Source: CAIVVT01 sp963757265 | GTDB lineage: Bacteria > Acidobacteriota > Terriglobia > Bryobacterales > Bryobacteraceae | DNA length: 64,000 bases | Direction of reading: 5' to 3' | Assembly: GCA_963757265.1 (NCBI GenBank) | Contig: CAVWRA010000011.1 | Location: forward strand, 62,001-126,000 | In this document: piece by piece, positions 33,178 through 40,920 of the stretch | Position numbering within the stretch: the stretch's first letter is position 1 | Layout: each line of letters starts with the position of its first letter | The notes under the pieces: model-generated | The model's database searches: none | What the model was told of the DNA's origin: nothing | Seen by the model: only the letters and a program-made list of their open reading frames with translations | Position numbers and translations under genes: made by a program

Positions 33178-34998
33178 GTGGAAGAGCGCGTCTCGACGAA
33201 AAGTTATGACCGGCGCCTGTTGGGGCGGCTGCTGGCGCTCGCGCTGCCGTGGTGGCGGCCGGTCGTGGTGGCGACACTGTGCCTGCTGCTGGGCTCATTC
33301 CTGCAGGTCGTCACGCCGCTGCTGACCGGGATCGCCATCGACCGCTACATCGTTCCCTCGGGCCAGCCCATCTCCTTCCGGCTGGAGCGCTATCTGGCGG
33401 CCGGCCGCGCCGCCGGCCTGGCTGAGATCGCGCTGCTGTACCTGCTGGCCCTGGTGGTCGGATTCGCCGCCGATTTTATCCAGCAGTTCCTGATGCAGCG
33501 CACCGGCCAGCACGCCATGTTCGAGCTGCGCCGCCGCGTCATGGCCCATTTGCAGGCGCTCGACATTACCTTCTACGACCGCAACCCCGTCGGGCGCCTG
33601 GTCACGCGCGTCACTACCGACGCCGACGCCCTGAACGAGCTCTTCACCTCCGGACTGATCACCGTGTTCGGCGACGTGCTGGTGCTCGTGTTCGTCTTCG
33701 GCGCGATGCTCCGATTGAGCCTCTCTCTGACCGTGTTGATGCTGGCCATGATGCCGCTGGTATTCGCCGTCACCATCGTTTTCCGCCGCGCCGTCACGGC
33801 CGGCAACCGCCGCATCCGCGTCGCCGTGGCGCGCATCAACGCCTTTCTGCAGGAGCACCTCACCGGCGTCACCGTGCTGCAGCTTTTCAACCGCGAGCGA
33901 CGCGCCTGCTCGGACTTCGAGCAGGTGAACCGTGACCACATGGAGGCCTACAAGGAGACCATCATCGCCTACGGCTGGTTCTACCCGGCGGTGGAGTTCC
34001 TGTCGCTGGTGGCCATTGCCGGCATCCTCGCGCGCTCCGGCTGGCAGGTCCGCCAGGGCACGCTCTCGCTGGGCGTGATGGCCGCGTTTTTCCAATACGC
34101 CTCGCGCATCTTCCGGCCGATCCAGGACCTGAGCGAAAAATACAATATCCTGCAGGGCGCGCTGGCGGCCGCCGAGCGCATCTTCGGCCTGCTCGACGAG
34201 CCCGTCCTCGTGACGCCGCCCGCCGCGCCGCAGCCCTTTCCCAGCGCTCCCGCGGCCATTGAGTTCGACCACGTGTGGTTCGCTTACAAGGATGAGGACT
34301 GGGTGGTGCGCGACCTCAGCCTGCGCATCGAACCGGGTGAGACGCTGGCCGTGGTGGGCCACACCGGGGCGGGGAAGACCACGCTCACCAACCTGCTGCT
34401 CCGTTTCTACGATGTCCAGCGCGGGTCCATCCGCATTGGCGGCATCGACATCCGCGCCTTCGACCCGCGCGACCTGCGACGCCACTTCGGCATCGTGCTG
34501 CAGGATCCGCACCTGTTCACCGGCACGCTCGCAGCCAATATCCGCCTGGGCGACGAGATCGAGTCCCACGCCATCGAGGCGGCCGCCGGCCAGGTGAATC
34601 TGAGCGATTTCCTGGCCAGCCTGCCCGAGGGCCTGAACCATCCGGTCCGCGAGCGCGGCGCCGGCCTCTCCACCGGCCAGAAGCAGCTCATCAGCTTCGC
34701 CCGCGCGCTGGCCCGCCAGCCGCGCTACCTGATCCTCGACGAAGCCACGTCCAGCGTCGACACCGAGACCGAGTTCAAGGTCCGCGATGCGCTGGACCGC
34801 ATGGTGGTGGGCCGCACGTCCATCGTCATCGCCCATCGCCTGTCAACCATCCAGCGCGCCAGCCGCATCGCCGTGATGCACAAAGGCCAGCTGCGCGAGA
34901 CCGGCACGCACCAGGAGCTCCTGGCCGCCCGCGGCATCTATTGGAAGCTGTACCTGCTGCAGTACAAGGACCAGGAGGCGCGGCTGCGCGTTTCTTGA
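33178..34998 (+). CDS. ABC exporter, fused permease and ATPase
   Basis: This is a 606-residue half-transporter starting at a GTG preceded by AGGGAA. Residues 1-340 hold six transmembrane helices of the type I exporter fold (VVVATLCLLLGSFLQVVTPL, LYLLALVVGFAADFIQQFLM). The nucleotide-binding domain has Walker A GHTGAGKTT near residue 393, Q-loop FGIVLQDPHLF, signature LSTGQKQL near 497, Walker B LILDEATS near 517 and the H-loop IAHRLST. It should act as a homodimer or heterodimer exporting a lipid, drug or peptide. No partner half-transporter is adjacent, which favours a homodimer (MsbA/LmrA-like). Confidence 0.92.
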   Translation: MEERVSTKSYDRRLLGRLLALALPWWRPVVVATLCLLLGSFLQVVTPLLTGIAIDRYIVPSGQPISFRLERYLAAGRAAGLAEIALLYLLALVVGFAADFIQQFLMQRTGQHAMFELRRRVMAHLQALDITFYDRNPVGRLVTRVTTDADALNELFTSGLITVFGDVLVLVFVFGAMLRLSLSLTVLMLAMMPLVFAVTIVFRRAVTAGNRRIRVAVARINAFLQEHLTGVTVLQLFNRERRACSDFEQVNRDHMEAYKETIIAYGWFYPAVEFLSLVAIAGILARSGWQVRQGTLSLGVMAAFFQYASRIFRPIQDLSEKYNILQGALAAAERIFGLLDEPVLVTPPAAPQPFPSAPAAIEFDHVWFAYKDEDWVVRDLSLRIEPGETLAVVGHTGAGKTTLTNLLLRFYDVQRGSIRIGGIDIRAFDPRDLRRHFGIVLQDPHLFTGTLAANIRLGDEIESHAIEAAAGQVNLSDFLASLPEGLNHPVRERGAGLSTGQKQLISFARALARQPRYLILDEATSSVDTETEFKVRDALDRMVVGRTSIVIAHRLSTIQRASRIAVMHKGQLRETGTHQELLAARGIYWKLYLLQYKDQEARLRVS

Positions 34999-35138
34999 CG
35001 GGTGCCGCGCTCTTCCGCGCGGTGTAGCGAAGCCGCGCGCGCGAGCGGGTTTCCGGGCGCCGCCGGCGCCATTGCACCGCGCCGGTCTGTAGAATAGGCG
35101 TGGCCAGGCAACGCCGCTACCGCAAAGGACCAACAACC

Positions 35139-35993
35139 ATGCCATTCAAAATGACGATGAGCACCGACAACTGGCGCCCCGACTGGTGGGGCGCCGAGAA
35201 ATGCTTTCAGCGGTTTCATGAACTGGGCGAGAAATACGTCGAGCTGACCACCGCCACGGGCTTCAACCTGCTCGAAGGGCTCGGCTTCTCGCCCTACGTG
35301 AGCGTCGACGACGACCCCTATGTGATCCGCGATCTGCTGCACAAGTACGAGCTGGAACTGGTCTCCATCGACTGTGACTACCCCATCTGGAGCCATCACT
35401 CCATCGACGTGCTGATCAAGTCGATCCTGTGGGGCGACATGATCGGCTGCAAGCTGTTCATCACCACCGACAGCGGCAGCTACCCGCCCGGCCGCACCGA
35501 CGAGCAGTGGTTCAACGCCATCAAGTACCACTTCGAATGCGTCCTGCCGGTGGCCGAACGCCATGACGCCTTCGTGGCCATCGAGCCGCACGGCTATCTC
35601 ACCACCAAGCCCGACGGCCTGTGGCGGCTGGCCACCCAGAACGGCAGCGACCGCGTGGGCATCAACTTCGATACCGGCAACTCCTTCATCGCCGGCCAGG
35701 ACCCGGTGGCCTTTCTGGACCAGGTCAAGGAGCGCGTCGTGCATATGCACATCAAGGACGTCAGCCCCTCCCTGGCCCAGGCCATGCGCGGCGCGGAGAC
35801 CGGCATCGCCAGCAGCGAGGAGTTCGTCGGCGGAGGCGCCAACGCGGACAACATCCGCCGCTGCCTGGACATCATGCAGGCCACCGGCCGCGAGATCCCG
35901 ATCTCCCCGGAGGCCGCCGGCGACCGGCTGATGCTGCCCAGCATCGCCTGGATCAAGGCCTATCTGAACAGCAAAAGGTACGCCTGGCGCTGA
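35139..35993 (+). CDS. Sugar phosphate isomerase/epimerase-like TIM barrel
   Basis: This is a 284-residue protein from an ATG preceded by AAAGGA. Segments VELTTATGFNLLEGLGFSPY, ELELVSIDCDYPIW, DAFVAIEPHGYL, GINFDTGNSF and HMHIKDVSPSLAQAMRG fit the xylose-isomerase-like TIM barrel (AP_endonuc_2), with Glu, Asp and His ligands for a divalent metal. It lacks a signal peptide. It may isomerise a keto-sugar or inositol intermediate. It is followed after 27 bases by a short membrane-peptide gene in the same direction that has a very strong ribosome site. Confidence 0.82.
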   Translation: MPFKMTMSTDNWRPDWWGAEKCFQRFHELGEKYVELTTATGFNLLEGLGFSPYVSVDDDPYVIRDLLHKYELELVSIDCDYPIWSHHSIDVLIKSILWGDMIGCKLFITTDSGSYPPGRTDEQWFNAIKYHFECVLPVAERHDAFVAIEPHGYLTTKPDGLWRLATQNGSDRVGINFDTGNSFIAGQDPVAFLDQVKERVVHMHIKDVSPSLAQAMRGAETGIASSEEFVGGGANADNIRRCLDIMQATGREIPISPEAAGDRLMLPSIAWIKAYLNSKRYAWR

Positions 35994-36020
35994 TACGCGG
36001 GATAAACAAGGAGGGTCCAT

Positions 36021-36188
36021 ATGCTAACGCGCACTGACGCCGCCCGCGGCGGCATCGGCCTCGGCTCGGCCATCGCCGTGACGATTTCGTGGTCGCTCCA
36101 CAAATCCATCCTGTGGGCCATCTTTCACGGCTTCTGCGGCTGGCTGTACGTCATCTTCTACGCCTTAACGCGCCAGCACACGGTCTGA
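36021..36188 (+). CDS. 55-residue membrane peptide
   Basis: This short gene is supported by an excellent ribosome site, AAGGAGGGT ending about five bases before the ATG, and by an intrinsic terminator right after its stop. The product begins MLTRTDAARGGIGLGSAIAV and continues with a hydrophobic segment (SILWAIFHGFCGWLYVIFYA) ending in a short polar tail. It can form one long or two short membrane helices. No family is recognised. Base use matches the neighbours. It probably shares a transcript with the TIM-barrel gene upstream and could be a small regulator or subunit of a membrane complex. Confidence 0.7.
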   Translation: MLTRTDAARGGIGLGSAIAVTISWSLHKSILWAIFHGFCGWLYVIFYALTRQHTV

Positions 36189-36191
36189 GCG

Positions 36192-36220
36192 GCGCCGGGT
36201 TCTTCGTCCGGCGCTGTTTT
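36192..36220 (+). terminator. Intrinsic terminator after the small membrane peptide
   Basis: GCGCCGG (36192-36198) pairs with CCGGCGC (36208-36214) across a nine-base loop, followed by TGTTTT. It closes the plus-strand unit 35139-36188. Confidence 0.75.
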
Positions 36221-36254
36221 AGATTTGCTGGCTGGCGGCGCGCCCCGGGAAGCG

Positions 36255-37001
36255 CTATCGGGCGACGTTCCTGCCCCACTGGAAGCCCGGGCCGATCGCG
36301 AATCGCACCGTGTTGCGGCCGTCCTTCAGCAGGTCACTGAACAGGTGGTCGTGTACCAGGTCGGCCTGGATCCGCAGGCTGAAGTGCGGCGTGATATTCA
36401 GGTCCACGCCCCCGCCGAAGCCGTAGAATGCGACCCAATCCGTCTTCACGCCGCCGGGCGCGAGTTGGCTGATAATCGTCTGCGCCACCAGATCGCTGGT
36501 GGGGACGGTCGTCGCGGTTTCGTGCATCGCGCCCAGGTCCGGACGGACGAACAGCGTCACGGCCTTGAAATGGCGGTAGGAGATCTGCGGGCCGGCGGAG
36601 TAAGTTTCCGTCTTCGAATGGATCGGCACCGCCAGGGTATATGTCGGAGGGATCACGCCTTCCTGCACCAAACCGCCGAGTTCCGCGCCCAGTTCCTGCT
36701 GCAGCGCGGTGGTCAGCAAGTTCGGCGTAATCGTCGTGCTGCCCGTCCCGATGCTATAGTCGAAACCCAGCGAGAGCCAGTTCGTGGCCCGGTAGCCGAC
36801 CTGGGTGTGGAACCCGTTTTCCCACAGGCTGATGTGCGGGCTATCCAGGAACATATAGCCCGCATAGGCATCAAATCGCCCGACATAGTCCTGCTGGGCA
36901 TAGGCCGGCGCGGACATCAGCAGCACGGTTGCGGCGAGCAGGAAGCGGGTCGTGCACAGCCCACGCTTTGCGATACAGCCGTTGTCAGTTTGGTTTCGCA
37001 T
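36255..37001 (-). CDS. Outer-membrane beta-barrel protein (porin-like)
   Basis: This is a 248-residue protein with a signal peptide (FLLAATVLLMSAPAYAQQ). The mature part alternates short amphipathic strands ending in aromatics (FDAYAGYMFLD, NGFHTQVGYRAT, WLSLGFDYSIGTG, TYSAGPQISYRHF, VAFYGFGGGVDLNI, FSLRIQADLVHDHLF, FAIGPGFQWG), the pattern of an eight-stranded OmpA/opacity-type barrel. Loops are rich in Thr and Gly. The ATG at 37001 has a TATACT -10-like hexamer 15 bases upstream and a perfect palindrome at 37063-37079 that could be an operator. It is probably an adhesion or structural barrel rather than a specific transporter. Confidence 0.78.
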   Translation of the reverse strand: MRNQTDNGCIAKRGLCTTRFLLAATVLLMSAPAYAQQDYVGRFDAYAGYMFLDSPHISLWENGFHTQVGYRATNWLSLGFDYSIGTGSTTITPNLLTTALQQELGAELGGLVQEGVIPPTYTLAVPIHSKTETYSAGPQISYRHFKAVTLFVRPDLGAMHETATTVPTSDLVAQTIISQLAPGGVKTDWVAFYGFGGGVDLNITPHFSLRIQADLVHDHLFSDLLKDGRNTVRFAIGPGFQWGRNVAR

Positions 37002-37062
37002 CGATTACTGGTGAGCAGTATATCGAGAGAAATGGATAAACGGATAGCGAACTGTACGATTA

Positions 37063-37079
37063 TTGTGAAATTTTCACAA
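37063..37079. promoter_or_regulatory. Perfect 17-bp palindrome upstream of the porin-like gene
   Basis: TTGTGAAA and TTTCACAA flank one central base. The site lies about 60 bases upstream of the porin-like start and about 40 bases upstream of the TATACT hexamer on the minus strand (37022-37017). It starts eight bases after the VWFA gene stop on the other side. The AT-rich, perfect symmetry resembles a dimeric regulator operator and not a GC-rich terminator. Confidence 0.5.
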
Positions 37080-37087
37080 CGCCGCGC

Positions 37088-38092
37088 TTATGGAGCCGCC
37101 GCCGGGCCCTGGCCCTGCTCCTTCGGCCCGGGGATGTCCCCAAACCAATACCCCTGCCGCGCCCGGACGCTGAGCCCGCCGCGGCTGACCACCCGCACCT
37201 CCAGCTGGTGAAACCCCGGCTCGACTCCGTTGGCCGGGAAGCTCAGCAGGTACTGGCTGTGCAGCTCCTCGCCCATCCGGGTCAGCGACTTCTCCAGGCC
37301 CCGGAGCGTCGCGAAGCTCAGCTTCTCGCCGCCGGTGGCCTTGACCAGCGTATTGGCCGAGTCCCGCTTGGCCAGCCGCCCGAGCTCCTGCAACCCCGCC
37401 AGCAGATCGACGCTGTCGCCGCCCGACTGCGGCATATCGGTCCCCTTGGTCGTAAAGGCGGTTTCGTAGGGTGACCATGTTGCGGCGTACACCAGCACCG
37501 CGTCATGCTCCAGCAGCCGGAGCGCCCCGGCCAGCTTGGTCCTGCTGCCGCGATCCTTGCTCTCCCCGATGAGAATCAGGATCTTGCGCTCGTTGGCCGG
37601 ACGCGCGGCGAGCATCTGTGCGGCCTCTGCCACGGCGTCGATCTGCCGCGCTGCGTCGCCCCCCTGCGAGGCCGCGGTGCGCAGGAACGCGGCTTCGATC
37701 AGGTTGGGATCCCTGGTGAAATCGGCCAGCACCACCGGCGCATCGCCGTATCCGATCACCGCCGCGCGGCCGCGGTCGCCGGTGATCAGCGGCTGGATCA
37801 GGCTCCCGACCTTGCGCACCTTCAGATTGGCCGTGGCGGAGAGATCGTTGGTCTGCACCGCGATGACGATCGCCAGCGGCGCCACCACCGCATCCGCGGC
37901 GTCCATGCGGAACTCCTTCGGCCGCCCGTCCTCGAGCAGCGCGAAGTCGGCCGCTGTCAAGCCGTCCACAAAACGGCCCTTGCTGTCGGTGACGGTCACC
38001 GGCACCAGCACCACCGGGACAGTGGCGCGGAAGGTCGGCTCCTGGGCCGCCAGCATGGCCCACGCGAGGGCGCCAACGATAGGGATCCTCAT
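37088..38092 (-). CDS. Acidobacterial VWFA-related secreted protein
   Basis: This is a 334-residue protein with a signal peptide (MRIPIVGALAWAMLAAQEP). VPVVLVPVTVTDSKGRFVDG followed by LTAADFALLEDGRPKEF is the opening of the VWFA-related family that is much expanded in Acidobacteriota. The central VWA-like part has IVIAVQTNDLSA in place of a canonical D-x-S-x-S metal site, so metal binding may be lost or altered. The C-terminal strand block (YLLSFPANGVEPGFHQLEVR) is typical. It is extracellular or periplasmic with unknown ligand. It is the last gene of a three-gene minus-strand unit, two bases after the DSD1-type gene. Confidence 0.85.
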   Translation of the reverse strand: MRIPIVGALAWAMLAAQEPTFRATVPVVLVPVTVTDSKGRFVDGLTAADFALLEDGRPKEFRMDAADAVVAPLAIVIAVQTNDLSATANLKVRKVGSLIQPLITGDRGRAAVIGYGDAPVVLADFTRDPNLIEAAFLRTAASQGGDAARQIDAVAEAAQMLAARPANERKILILIGESKDRGSRTKLAGALRLLEHDAVLVYAATWSPYETAFTTKGTDMPQSGGDSVDLLAGLQELGRLAKRDSANTLVKATGGEKLSFATLRGLEKSLTRMGEELHSQYLLSFPANGVEPGFHQLEVRVVSRGGLSVRARQGYWFGDIPGPKEQGQGPAAAP

Positions 38093-38094
38093 GC

Positions 38095-39189
38095 TCACTG
38101 CAGTTTGCCGCGCCCCTCGACCTTCCAGCTCGTCACCACCTCCTCGCCGCGCACACCCCACACCCGTTCGTGCAGGTTCATGGCCGTGCAGACGTGGTTC
38201 ATCAGCACCCGCACGCGGTCGCCGGGGCGGTAGCTTCGTTCCGCCCGCTCGAGATCGATGTAGCCGTGTTCTTCGTTCAGCTTGTGGAACCGCGCACCCG
38301 CGTCACCCTCGATCTCGCCGTACAGCGCGTCCCCGCCGGCCGAGGCTCGATCCGACGAAAACGTCTTCGAGCCGCCGTCGAGCATCATCCGCCCGTCCTG
38401 CACACTCACCACCGTACACACCACCGTGGCCGCGCAATCGGCGCGCCCGCAGGCGCCGCTCAGCAGCGTGTTGCGATCGTTGAAAATGTAGGTTCCCGGC
38501 CGGATCTCGTTGACACCGGCGATGGTGTGGGAGTCCCACAGCAGCGGCGTCGACCCGCCGCTGACAATCTCCGCCTCATGCCCCTCTTTCCTCAGCTCGC
38601 CCAGCATCTCCGCCACGGCCTCCCGCAGCCGCTCCAGCGCAGCCGCGCTCTCCGCGCCGTGATCCTTAATATGGCCGGGATAGAACGCCACCCCGCGCCA
38701 GCGCACTCCGGGCAGGCCCAGCACGCCGTGGACCAGCGCGCACAGCTCCGGCCCCGGCTTCCCGCCCACGCGCTGCATTCCCAGATCGACTTCGGTCAGA
38801 ATGCCGATCTCGACCCCGGCGCGCGCCGCCGCGGCGCCGATCCTCCGGGCGACCTCCAGGTCGTCCAGCGCCACCGTCACCTGAACCCGCCGCGCCAGCT
38901 CCGTGAGCCGCGCCAGCTTGGCCTCGCCGACCACCGGATACGCGATCAGCAGGTCCGGCGTGCCCGAGGCCAGCATCACCTCGCCTTCGGTCGTCTTGGC
39001 GACCGTCAGCCCCGCCGCGCCCAGCTCCATCTGCCGCGCCGCGAGCGCCGGGATCTTGTGCGTCTTGGTGTGCGGCCGCAGGCGCAGCCGATGCCGCCGG
39101 CTGTACTCGGCCGCGCGCGCCAGGTTGCGCTCCATCGTGTCCACCTCAATGACCAGCGCCGGCGTGTCCAGATCCTGTATGCGGCTCAC
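38095..39189 (-). CDS. DSD1-type PLP enzyme (D-serine dehydratase / D-threonine aldolase-like)
   Basis: This is a 364-residue protein with alanine-racemase-like fold type III. DTPALVIEVDTMERNLARAA opens it, RPHTKTHK contains the PLP lysine (Lys42), and SGGSTPLLWDSH and EIRPGTYIFNDRN follow. EEHGYIDLE with MNHVCTAMNL near the C terminus supplies the His and Cys that bind zinc in eukaryotic-type D-serine dehydratases and metal in D-threonine aldolases. It should act on a D-beta-hydroxy amino acid. The start is a GTG overlapping the upstream stop as GTGA. Confidence 0.85.
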   Translation of the reverse strand: MSRIQDLDTPALVIEVDTMERNLARAAEYSRRHRLRLRPHTKTHKIPALAARQMELGAAGLTVAKTTEGEVMLASGTPDLLIAYPVVGEAKLARLTELARRVQVTVALDDLEVARRIGAAAARAGVEIGILTEVDLGMQRVGGKPGPELCALVHGVLGLPGVRWRGVAFYPGHIKDHGAESAAALERLREAVAEMLGELRKEGHEAEIVSGGSTPLLWDSHTIAGVNEIRPGTYIFNDRNTLLSGACGRADCAATVVCTVVSVQDGRMMLDGGSKTFSSDRASAGGDALYGEIEGDAGARFHKLNEEHGYIDLERAERSYRPGDRVRVLMNHVCTAMNLHERVWGVRGEEVVTSWKVEGRGKLQ

Positions 39190-39944
39190 TTCTTGTTGGG
39201 ATCCTTGAAGCGCACGCTGACCCGCGGCGGCGCCTTGCGGTACACCAGTTCGAGCTGCTTGGGCTTCACCTTGCCGTCGATCTGGAAATACAGCAGCCCG
39301 GTCACCGGCTTGTCGATCTCGCCGTCCTTCAGCTCTTTCGCCTTGAGCGCATCCAGCAGCGGGTTGGGCTTGCCGGCGCCCTTGTCCTCGATGGTGGCCG
39401 ATGCGCCGGAAGTGTCGGCCGTGGCGCTGCCGCCCATCGGACCGCCCGCCTGTCCCGGATACGGGTACCCGCCCGGGTAGCCGCCTGGGTAGCCGCCCGG
39501 GTATCCGCCCGGATAGCCCCCGGGATAGTTGCCCGGCGATTGTCCGGCCATGCCTCGGCCCTGCTGGCCGCCCACCGACTTGACCACCATCACCGCGTTC
39601 CCGGCCACCTGGGACGCCGTCAGCGGCCGCGAGTGCTGCCCGTCCTTGTCGCTGCGCAGCAGGAAATCGTCCACATCCAGACTGAGCTTCTCATCGCCCT
39701 TTGGAGTGACAGTGACTTCTACGATCAGGTAACCCGTGCCGATGTCGCCGCCCAGCGCTTCCTTCCTCGATTCCCGGTCCAGAAACGCCCGCGCCGTGAT
39801 TTCGATCTTGTCGTCGGAAGCCATCCCGGTGGCCACCGTTTTGGGCTCCGGCGCCTGTGCTTTCTCTTTCTTATCGGCCCGCGCCGCCATGCCCCCCGCC
39901 AGCGCCAGGACCACTACCAGGCCCGCCATCGCGATCCGCTTCAT
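39186..39944 (-). CDS. Exported protein with (GGYP)n repeat
   Basis: This is a 252-residue protein. AAGGAGGG precedes the ATG at 39944 and a signal peptide follows (IAMAGLVVVLALAGGMAARA). The N-terminal half (IEITARAFLDRESRKEALGG, GYLIVEVTVTPKGDEKLSLD, VDDFLLRSDKDGQHS) looks like a DUF4352-type or immunoglobulin-like beta domain. A run of about six YPGG units follows around residues 140-165, encoded by near-identical 12-base repeats at about 39470-39530. The C-terminal strand region ends RVSVRFKDPNKK. It is probably cell-envelope associated and of unknown function. Confidence 0.75.
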   Translation of the reverse strand: MKRIAMAGLVVVLALAGGMAARADKKEKAQAPEPKTVATGMASDDKIEITARAFLDRESRKEALGGDIGTGYLIVEVTVTPKGDEKLSLDVDDFLLRSDKDGQHSRPLTASQVAGNAVMVVKSVGGQQGRGMAGQSPGNYPGGYPGGYPGGYPGGYPGGYPYPGQAGGPMGGSATADTSGASATIEDKGAGKPNPLLDALKAKELKDGEIDKPVTGLLYFQIDGKVKPKQLELVYRKAPPRVSVRFKDPNKK

Positions 39945-39997
39945 TCGTCGCCCTCCTTGGTTTGGATTGCCAACGCCATACGTCGCGCCCACGCCCA

Positions 39998-40218
39998 TTA
40001 AGAAGTGTAACCGCCGGATTGCCCGGTCACATCCACTACTTCTCCGACGAAGAACAGCCCCGCCAAGTTGCGCGTTTGCATTGTTTTCGAGCCAGCCCGT
40101 CCGAAGAGATGCCCCCGCCGTCTTCTCTTGGCGCGGAATGCGCTGCTTTTCGACCAGCGCCACGAACTCGCGCGGCGTGGAGCGCGCCGGCGCCGAGGAG
40201 GATGGCATCGCAGGTCAC
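39998..40218 (-). pseudogene. Strongly reduced remnant of an HI0933/BaiN-family flavoprotein
   Basis: Pieces of one protein family appear in order but in different frames on the minus strand. First comes an N-terminal dinucleotide-binding start (VTCDAILLGAGA), then STPREFVALVEKQRIPRQEK, which matches the middle segment of HI0933-type proteins. GGGISSDGLA then SKTMQTRNLAGLFFVGEVVD followed by VTGQSGGY is the family C-terminal FAD motif. An intact member is about 400 residues; here about 73 codons' worth remains, so large internal deletions plus frameshifts have removed the rest. The fragment fills the gap between higA and the YPGG-protein gene. Confidence 0.75.
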
Positions 40219-40241
40219 TCCCCACGCCACGGATCCCGTGC

Positions 40242-40550
40242 TCAGGCGGCGCTCCGGGGCAGCACTTCGCGCTCGATCTTCGCCCGCAGCGCGTCCTCGG
40301 CCGTCGCCAGGTCATAGCTGGCCTGCAGATTGATCCATAACTTCGGACTCGTGCCGAAGTAGCGCGCCAGGCGCAGGGCTGTGTCGCCGCTGATCCCGCG
40401 CTGGCCTTTCACGATCGCGCCCACGCGGTTCGCCGGCACTCGCAGGGCCAGCGCCAGCGCGTTCACGCTCAGTCCGGCTTCATTGAGCAGTTCCTGCAGG
40501 ATATCCCCTGGGTGAATCGGCGGCAGTCGTTTTGGCTTTCTCTCGGGCAT
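40242..40550 (-). CDS. higA: HigA-family antitoxin (XRE helix-turn-helix)
   Basis: This is a 102-residue protein with the HigA layout. RLPPIHPGDILQELLNEAGL leads into an XRE domain (LSVNALALALRVPANRVGAI, VKGQRGISGDTALRLARYFG), and TSPKLWINLQASYDLATAED is the characteristic post-HTH segment. It binds its own promoter and neutralises HigB. The gene begins 10 bases after higB ends. An in-frame longer start at 40613 would overlap higB and is not favoured. Confidence 0.9.
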   Translation of the reverse strand: MPERKPKRLPPIHPGDILQELLNEAGLSVNALALALRVPANRVGAIVKGQRGISGDTALRLARYFGTSPKLWINLQASYDLATAEDALRAKIEREVLPRSAA

Positions 40551-40560
40551 GCCCCTGCTC

Positions 40561-40836
40561 CTAGTGATAATCGACGATCTCCACTTCGTACGCGTCCCCG
40601 TCCCGCCATTCAAAACAGATCCGATAACGATCGTTGATGCGAATGCTGTACTGGCCCTTCCGGTCCCCTTCCAGCGTTTCCAGACGAAGTCCTGGCAGAC
40701 GCAGGTCGTACAGGCTCGTTGCTCCGTCCAGCAGCGCTATGCGGATGCGCGCGGCCCGTTCAATCGACTGGAACTTGCGGCTGAATTGGCGGTCCAGGAG
40801 CTGTTGCGTCTCCTTGTCGCGGCAGGACCGGATCAT
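40561..40836 (-). CDS. higB: HigB-family toxin (RelE/ParE superfamily)
   Basis: This is a 91-residue protein of typical HigB length. The sequence FSRKFQSIERAARIRIALLD followed by LRLPGLRLETLEGDRKGQYS and IRINDRYRICFEWRDGDAYE matches the RelE-like ribosome-dependent mRNA interferase fold, with the conserved R-I-N-x-x-Y/W-R-I-C-F motif. It is the first gene of the toxin-antitoxin pair, in the toxin-first order usual for higBA. The pair sits next to a flavoprotein pseudogene. Confidence 0.9.
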   Translation of the reverse strand: MIRSCRDKETQQLLDRQFSRKFQSIERAARIRIALLDGATSLYDLRLPGLRLETLEGDRKGQYSIRINDRYRICFEWRDGDAYEVEIVDYH

Positions 40837-40920
40837 ACAACATCCATAATACGCGATCCGTACAAGCTGTGAATAGATGCGGCGCCACGCCCCAGGCGGC
40901 CAGCGCCGCGCGCGGGCCCG

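Noticed and set aside
33295..34836. 513-codon minus-strand frame opposite the ABC exporter
   Set aside because: Composition is Asp/Glu/Gln/His-rich, typical of the antisense of a GC-rich gene, while the plus strand has all ABC motifs.
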